9,915 nt of DNA from Hyphomicrobiales bacterium (GTDB lineage: Bacteria > Pseudomonadota > Alphaproteobacteria > Rhizobiales > Beijerinckiaceae). The DNA lies in assembly GCA_028290125.1 (NCBI GenBank), contig JAQGKM010000453.1, positions 1-9,915 of the forward strand. Direction: 5' to 3'. A program made the position numbers and the translations under genes. Under the pieces are notes generated by a model. It was not told the DNA's origin. It saw only the letters and a program-made list of their open reading frames with translations, and did no database searches. Positions 6,419 to 9,915 of this stretch are shown here, piece after piece (the first letter of the stretch is position 1; every line of letters begins with the position of its first letter).

Positions 6419-7275
6419 GATCGTGTCCAGTCTGTCAGTGCTGCAATGGATGATGTCTGCAATGTTGAGTCGACGAGCGCCAAAGGTCGCTGCGTTGTGG
6501 AGTCCACAAGCAGGCAACGCGTGCGGACGCCGCCGTTTTTCACGACGGGCGCTTCGACTTTTGCGATGATCCCGGCGCCTTCGTCGATGTTCCCGAAATA
6601 CGCCACCTTGCGTTGCCGCAGTGGCCCCTGCGTGTCGCGGGCGCCGAGGACGCGCCAGCAGGCGCGGTTGGCGAACGCGACATAGGCGGGGAAGTAGAGA
6701 AATCCCGCGCCGTTGAAATCCTCTTGCGGGCAGGGCGCAAACGCAACTGTGCCCACATAGCGTTCCGGTGGGAGGAGCGCGGATGCCTTTGCGATCAATC
6801 CCTCGTCGATCGTCCTGAGCAAGGGGAGCGCGTCGAGCCCTTCCACAGGCGTTCGCGCAACCCGGGCGTTCTGCCCTTCCGTCTCGCGCCTGATGAAGGT
6901 CGAGACCATTCTGATCTGGCCGGCAGACTGTCCGTCGAGAGTGAGCGTGTGGTCGCTCACCACCTGGGTTTTCGACAAACGTGCGAGAGAGGTCGCGACC
7001 TCGAGCGTTCCGTCTTCCTGCGCCGCAGTGAAATCGAGTTCTTCCATCACGATCGAGCGGAAGGCGGCATAGACACGGTTGCCCGAGCGGTCTGTCATGC
7101 ACGAGGCCTTGCGCCCCAACTGCGTGGCCAGCGCCTGCCAGTGGCGGTCGCCCAGTTCGCGCAGGAGCCAGCCCTCCGACAGGCCGCGCGGGCCGAGATG
7201 CGGCATGCCGAGGCGAATCCGATCGGTGGCGATCGGAACCGCGGTCGCGTGAAGCGGGGGGCGAACGACCAGCAT
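6415..7275 (-). CDS. LnmK-like protein, Pnap_2097-type probable biosynthetic protein
   Basis: This 286-aa protein resembles LnmK, the acyltransferase/decarboxylase of leinamycin biosynthesis, and the proteobacterial Pnap_2097 group. The key N-terminal block is GMPHLGPRGLSEGWLLRELG (23-42), followed by DRHW and GNRVYAAF (65-72). A second half (about 150-286) contains TVAFAPCPQEDFNGAGFLYF and an AFANRACW motif, consistent with a double hot-dog fold. Tyr69 is a candidate for the acyl-accepting tyrosine known in LnmK, but I have not aligned it. LnmK converts methylmalonyl-CoA to a propionyl-carrier-protein; no carrier protein is seen here. The start at 7275 lies 5 bp after the flavoprotein stop, and the end overlaps the next gene by 4 bp. 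The family call rests on remembered sequence patterns; biochemical function is inferred. Confidence 0.75.
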   Translation of the reverse strand: MLVVRPPLHATAVPIATDRIRLGMPHLGPRGLSEGWLLRELGDRHWQALATQLGRKASCMTDRSGNRVYAAFRSIVMEELDFTAAQEDGTLEVATSLARLSKTQVVSDHTLTLDGQSAGQIRMVSTFIRRETEGQNARVARTPVEGLDALPLLRTIDEGLIAKASALLPPERYVGTVAFAPCPQEDFNGAGFLYFPAYVAFANRACWRVLGARDTQGPLRQRKVAYFGNIDEGAGIIAKVEAPVVKNGGVRTRCLLVDSTTQRPLALVDSTLQTSSIAALTDWTRS

Positions 7276-7280
7276 GGTGG

Positions 7281-8555
7281 TCAGCCCGCCCGCGCCAGAG
7301 GTGCGCTCGAATGCGCGACGCGGGCGACATGCGCGGCGGCGTCGTTCACGACATAGTCGGCGTCCTCGCCGACGCCGAGAAAGCGCCCCGAGCCCCAGGT
7401 CCAGAGCCACGGCAGGCCGAGCATGTAGAGGCCCGGAATGCCGGTGACGCCGCGACGTTGCACGGGATATCCGGTGCCGTCGAAGATCGGCAGACGGACG
7501 AAGGAAAAGTCTGGCGTGAAACCGGTCGCCCAGACGATCGCCGAAACGTTTTCTGCGCGCAGGTCGAGCGATGTGGGCTCGCTGTCGGGCGTCCAGAGCG
7601 GAACGTAGGGCGCACCCGCCGGCGCCTCGATGCTGTTGTCGGCAATGTGCCGATCGATGAGCGCATTGATCCCGTTGTAGACCTTGTCGGCCTCGTCGAG
7701 ATTGCGCGCGAGATTGGGCTCGAAGGCGAGTTGCCCCTTGCTGCATCCCGTCAGCCGGCCGTAGAGCTTCATGCCCTGCAGGGCGAAGGCGCGCAGGTCG
7801 ATGTCGCGGCCGCCATCGCGTCCGGTCAGATAGTGATTGGTATCGTGGCGTTTCTTGCCCATGCCGTCATGCGCGATGGTGATCGCATATTGGCCGATGT
7901 CCCAAAGCCAGTCGACAACGTCACGGCCGCGATAGAAGCGGGCGCAGCGCGGCGCATTGCCGGTCGCCAGATGCACCTGCCGTCCCGCCAGATGCAGATC
8001 TTCCGCGATCTGCGCGCCGGATTGTCCGGAGCCGACGACGAGCACGGCGCCGTCCGGCAATTGCGCGGCGCTGCGATAATCCGCGGTGTGCATCTGCATG
8101 ATGTCAGAGGGAACATGTGCGGCGGCAGGCGGCAGGCTTGGGGCGCCATAGAGGCTCGTCGCGACGATGACCGCATTGGCCGTGACGACGCCCTGCTGGG
8201 TTTCGACCCTGAAACCCGCGCCCTCGCGTTCGATCGCCGTCACGCCCGTGTTTTCCTGGATCGGCGCCTTCACCTTCGCGGCGAAGCGGTCGAGATAGGC
8301 GAGGATTTCTTCCTTCACCATGAAGCCGTGCGGGTCTGCGCCGTCATAGGGGTGGTCGGGCAGGCGGCATTGCCAGTTCGGCGTAACCAGACAGAAATTG
8401 TCCCAGCGCTCGTCGCGCCATTTGTGCATGGCGGACTTCTTCTCGAACACCACGTGACTCAATCCGCGTTTGGACAGGTAATGGCTTGCGCTCAGTCCGG
8501 CCTGGCCGCCACCGACGACGACGACGTCGTAATGCGGGATCTGCGTTGTGGACAT
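7281..8555 (-). CDS. FAD-dependent oxidoreductase, MSMEG_0569 family
   Basis: This 424-aa flavoprotein has a dinucleotide fold at the N terminus, VVVVGGGQAGLSAS (11-24) for FAD. A second NAD(P)H-type site is VLVVGSGQSGAQIAEDL (171-187), and the ATG motif VWATGFTPD (341-349) is typical of class B monooxygenase-like proteins. The stretch MHKWRDERWDNFCLVTPNWQ (43-62) and the tail GLPWLWTWGSGRFLGVGEDA (380-399) are characteristic of the MSMEG_0569 group. This group occurs in the conserved nitrilase-containing Nit1C cluster. The start is supported by GGGAG (8563-8567 on the complement) 7 nt upstream. It lies 13 bp after the MSMEG_0570-type gene. The physiological substrate is unknown; it probably oxidises an intermediate made by the rest of the cluster. 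Confidence 0.9.
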   Translation of the reverse strand: MSTTQIPHYDVVVVGGGQAGLSASHYLSKRGLSHVVFEKKSAMHKWRDERWDNFCLVTPNWQCRLPDHPYDGADPHGFMVKEEILAYLDRFAAKVKAPIQENTGVTAIEREGAGFRVETQQGVVTANAVIVATSLYGAPSLPPAAAHVPSDIMQMHTADYRSAAQLPDGAVLVVGSGQSGAQIAEDLHLAGRQVHLATGNAPRCARFYRGRDVVDWLWDIGQYAITIAHDGMGKKRHDTNHYLTGRDGGRDIDLRAFALQGMKLYGRLTGCSKGQLAFEPNLARNLDEADKVYNGINALIDRHIADNSIEAPAGAPYVPLWTPDSEPTSLDLRAENVSAIVWATGFTPDFSFVRLPIFDGTGYPVQRRGVTGIPGLYMLGLPWLWTWGSGRFLGVGEDADYVVNDAAAHVARVAHSSAPLARAG

Positions 8556-8568
8556 GTTGAGGCTCCCG

Positions 8569-8859
8569 TCAATCGTACATGAAGGTCCTGCAGGCGACGT
8601 GCGCCTGCGGGTCGTCGGCGTAGCGCGTGGCCCTCGCTTCGATGCGCGCGAGCTGCGCCATCGCGCGGCTGCAGGGAAAGCCATACTTTTCCTGCACGCG
8701 ATCGGAGGCGATGGTGAGCGCGGTGCGACTGCGCACGAGAAAGTCCGCGAGCGGATAGGCCTCGCCAGTCGACAGATGTTCGCGAATGACGAGCGAGGGC
8801 GAGTAGCAGGTTTCGCTTTGCCCATCCGGCCAGACGATTTCGAACCGCATCTCAGGCAT
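8569..8859 (-). CDS. MSMEG_0570-family small protein (nitrogen starvation response)
   Basis: This 96-aa protein matches the MSMEG_0570 family. It opens MPEMRFEIVWPDGQSETCYS (1-20), continues PSLVIREHL and YPLADFLVRSRTALTIASDR (35-54), and has a conserved YGFPCSRAMAQL stretch (59-70). It is small, soluble and lacks a signal peptide. It contains cysteines at 18, 63 and 90, of which C63 sits in the best-conserved segment I recall. Family members are encoded in Nit1C clusters and were named for their link to nitrogen starvation; no enzymatic role is established. Its ATG overlaps the glycosyltransferase stop by 8 bp (8852-8859), showing tight coupling. I chose the start at 8859 because the longer open frame upstream lies inside the glycosyltransferase gene. 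The second Met (residue 4) is a possible alternative start. Confidence 0.87.
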   Translation of the reverse strand: MPEMRFEIVWPDGQSETCYSPSLVIREHLSTGEAYPLADFLVRSRTALTIASDRVQEKYGFPCSRAMAQLARIEARATRYADDPQAHVACRTFMYD

Positions 8860-9915
8860 CGGCGCGCTCCATGATGGCGCTGTAGACGGGCATGAGATCG
8901 CGCGCGACGCGGTCCCAGCCATGACGCGCGGCGCAAGCGGGCCCGCGACGCGCCAGGTCAATGCGGACGTTGCGATTGAGGGCCGCCACCATGCCGCTCG
9001 CGATCGAGGCGGGATGCGCCGGATCGCACCACAGCACGTCGGCGTCATCCAGCCAGTCCGTGAAGGGCGGGATCGCCGAGACGACGGCCGGCAGGCCCGT
9101 CGCCAAGGCTTCCAGCACGCACAGGCCGAAGCCCTCCTTCACGGAGGCGAAGACCAGCGCATCCGCCATGCGATAGAGCGCGGGCATGTCGTCATCCGGC
9201 AGCGGGCCCGTGCGATGAATGCGGCTGGCGGCGCGATCGGCCTTCGACGCGCAACGGGCGAAGGCGGCCTGATAGGCGCCGTGGTCGAGCAGCGAGGCGC
9301 CGCCTGCGATCACCAGCTGCGCATCGGGCAGAACGGTCTGCACGTCGATGAAGGCTTCCAGAATGCGCAGCGTGTTCTTGCGCGCTTCGACGCCGCCGAC
9401 GGAGAGAAACACCGGCCCGTCGTCGAGGTCGAGCCGTTCGCGCAGGGCTTTCGCCTGCGCGTCGTCATTCCATGTCGTGCGCGGCGCAAAACGCGTCGCA
9501 TCGACGCCGTTCCCCGAGAGGCCGACGTCGAGGCCCCATTTCTCGTTCAGTCTTTCCGCCCAATAGGGGCTGACCGCGAGACATCTTTCGGCGGCGAGGA
9601 TGGATCGCGTCTGCAGCGCTTCGAGCCGCTGATCCTCGAACGCGTCGAGATGGTGCACGGTGCGCAGAAAGCCCGGGATGAGTCCACGTGTGGCGAGCGT
9701 CGCCAGCGCATTGCCGGAGATGCCGTCATGCGCGTGGTAGACGTCAAAGCCCTGCAGCGCAGGGTCCTCGAAATGCTGCACGTAGTCGGCGATCCTTTGC
9801 TCGACCATGTCGGTCATGCCCCGGGCCGCGGGGGCGACCGGAAAGGCATCGGCTGCGCAGAGCGGGGTGCGAAAGAAGCCGTCGCCGCGCGCGTCGGGCG
9901 CAAACAGCGTCACGT
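8852..9915 (-). CDS. Glycosyltransferase family 4 protein, MSMEG_0565-like, 5' end missing
   Basis: This GT-B fold glycosyltransferase runs off the right edge. At least 353 codons are visible, and the usual start (a segment like RIALLTHS...RGG) is missing, so roughly the first 35 residues lie outside. The GTG at 9913 codes for an internal valine (VTLFAPD) and is not a start. Visible GT4 marks, numbered from that valine, are YHAHDGISGNAL (59-70), GNGVD (135-139), FLSVGGVEARKNTLRILEAF (169-188) and the E-x7-E donor-site motif EGFGLCVLE (260-268). The HDGISGNAL block and the neighbouring genes point to the MSMEG_0565 group of Nit1C clusters. It should transfer a sugar from an activated donor to a small acceptor; neither is known. 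Confidence 0.88.
   Translation of the reverse strand, partial: VTLFAPDARGDGFFRTPLCAADAFPVAPAARGMTDMVEQRIADYVQHFEDPALQGFDVYHAHDGISGNALATLATRGLIPGFLRTVHHLDAFEDQRLEALQTRSILAAERCLAVSPYWAERLNEKWGLDVGLSGNGVDATRFAPRTTWNDDAQAKALRERLDLDDGPVFLSVGGVEARKNTLRILEAFIDVQTVLPDAQLVIAGGASLLDHGAYQAAFARCASKADRAASRIHRTGPLPDDDMPALYRMADALVFASVKEGFGLCVLEALATGLPAVVSAIPPFTDWLDDADVLWCDPAHPASIASGMVAALNRNVRIDLARRGPACAARHGWDRVARDLMPVYSAIMERADA

Noticed and set aside
7276..7746. Longer N terminus for the LnmK-like protein from an upstream in-frame start near 7746
   Set aside because: The extension lies wholly within the flavoprotein gene on the same strand, is arginine-rich shadow sequence, and is unrelated to the family; the ATG at 7275 leaves a typical short lead to the GMPHLG block.
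9911..9913. GTG as the true start of the glycosyltransferase
   Set aside because: A GT4 enzyme needs an earlier beta strand and glycine-rich loop for its N-terminal Rossmann domain. The valine falls in the middle of that domain, so the gene continues past the window edge.

Overview
The window is dense, high-GC coding DNA with short intergenic gaps and many ATGA-type or near-zero gene junctions. The protein types (phthalate-dioxygenase-like Rieske oxygenase, Bug/TctC binding protein, GlcG/HbpS protein, CobW GTPase) suggest a soil or water proteobacterium, most likely an alphaproteobacterium of the Hyphomicrobiales type. That placement is inference from composition and gene families; no taxonomic marker gene is present.

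Left half (about 1-5941): a LysR-type regulator on the minus strand is divergent from a plus-strand operon. The order is Rieske non-haem iron oxygenase, zinc-dependent medium-chain dehydrogenase, secreted Bug/TctC-like solute-binding protein, small GlcG/HbpS-family protein, and CobW-family metal-chaperone GTPase. Gaps inside the operon are 14, 47, 1 and 7 bp. A perfect 13-bp inverted repeat with a 9-nt spacer (953-987) lies in the divergent control region and is the obvious LysR operator candidate. Together this looks like an inducible uptake and oxidation module for a small, probably aromatic or carboxylated, substrate. The Bug protein would bind it in the periplasm, the Rieske enzyme hydroxylate or demethylate it, and the dehydrogenase oxidise an alcohol or diol product. 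The substrate cannot be read from the sequence. No oxygenase reductase and no TctA/TctB membrane partners are in view.

Right half (about 5954-9915): five tightly packed minus-strand genes enter from beyond the right edge. They are a GT4 glycosyltransferase (5' end cut off), a 96-aa protein of the MSMEG_0570 type, an FAD oxidoreductase of the MSMEG_0569 type, a LnmK-like (Pnap_2097-type) protein, and a SnoaL/NTF2-fold DUF1348 protein. The first three are hallmark members of the conserved nitrilase cluster Nit1C, known from mycobacteria, cyanobacteria and proteobacteria. It is linked to nitrogen starvation and, in Pseudomonas fluorescens NCIMB 11764, to cyanide assimilation. The nitrilase, radical SAM and other core genes would be expected just right of the window. 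The LnmK-like gene and the DUF1348 gene form the tail of this operon and are the least understood part of the region.

The two operons converge with only 12 bp between stop codons (5942-5953). There is no sign of mobile elements, CRISPR arrays, tRNA or rRNA genes. No gene-free stretch exceeds 125 bp.
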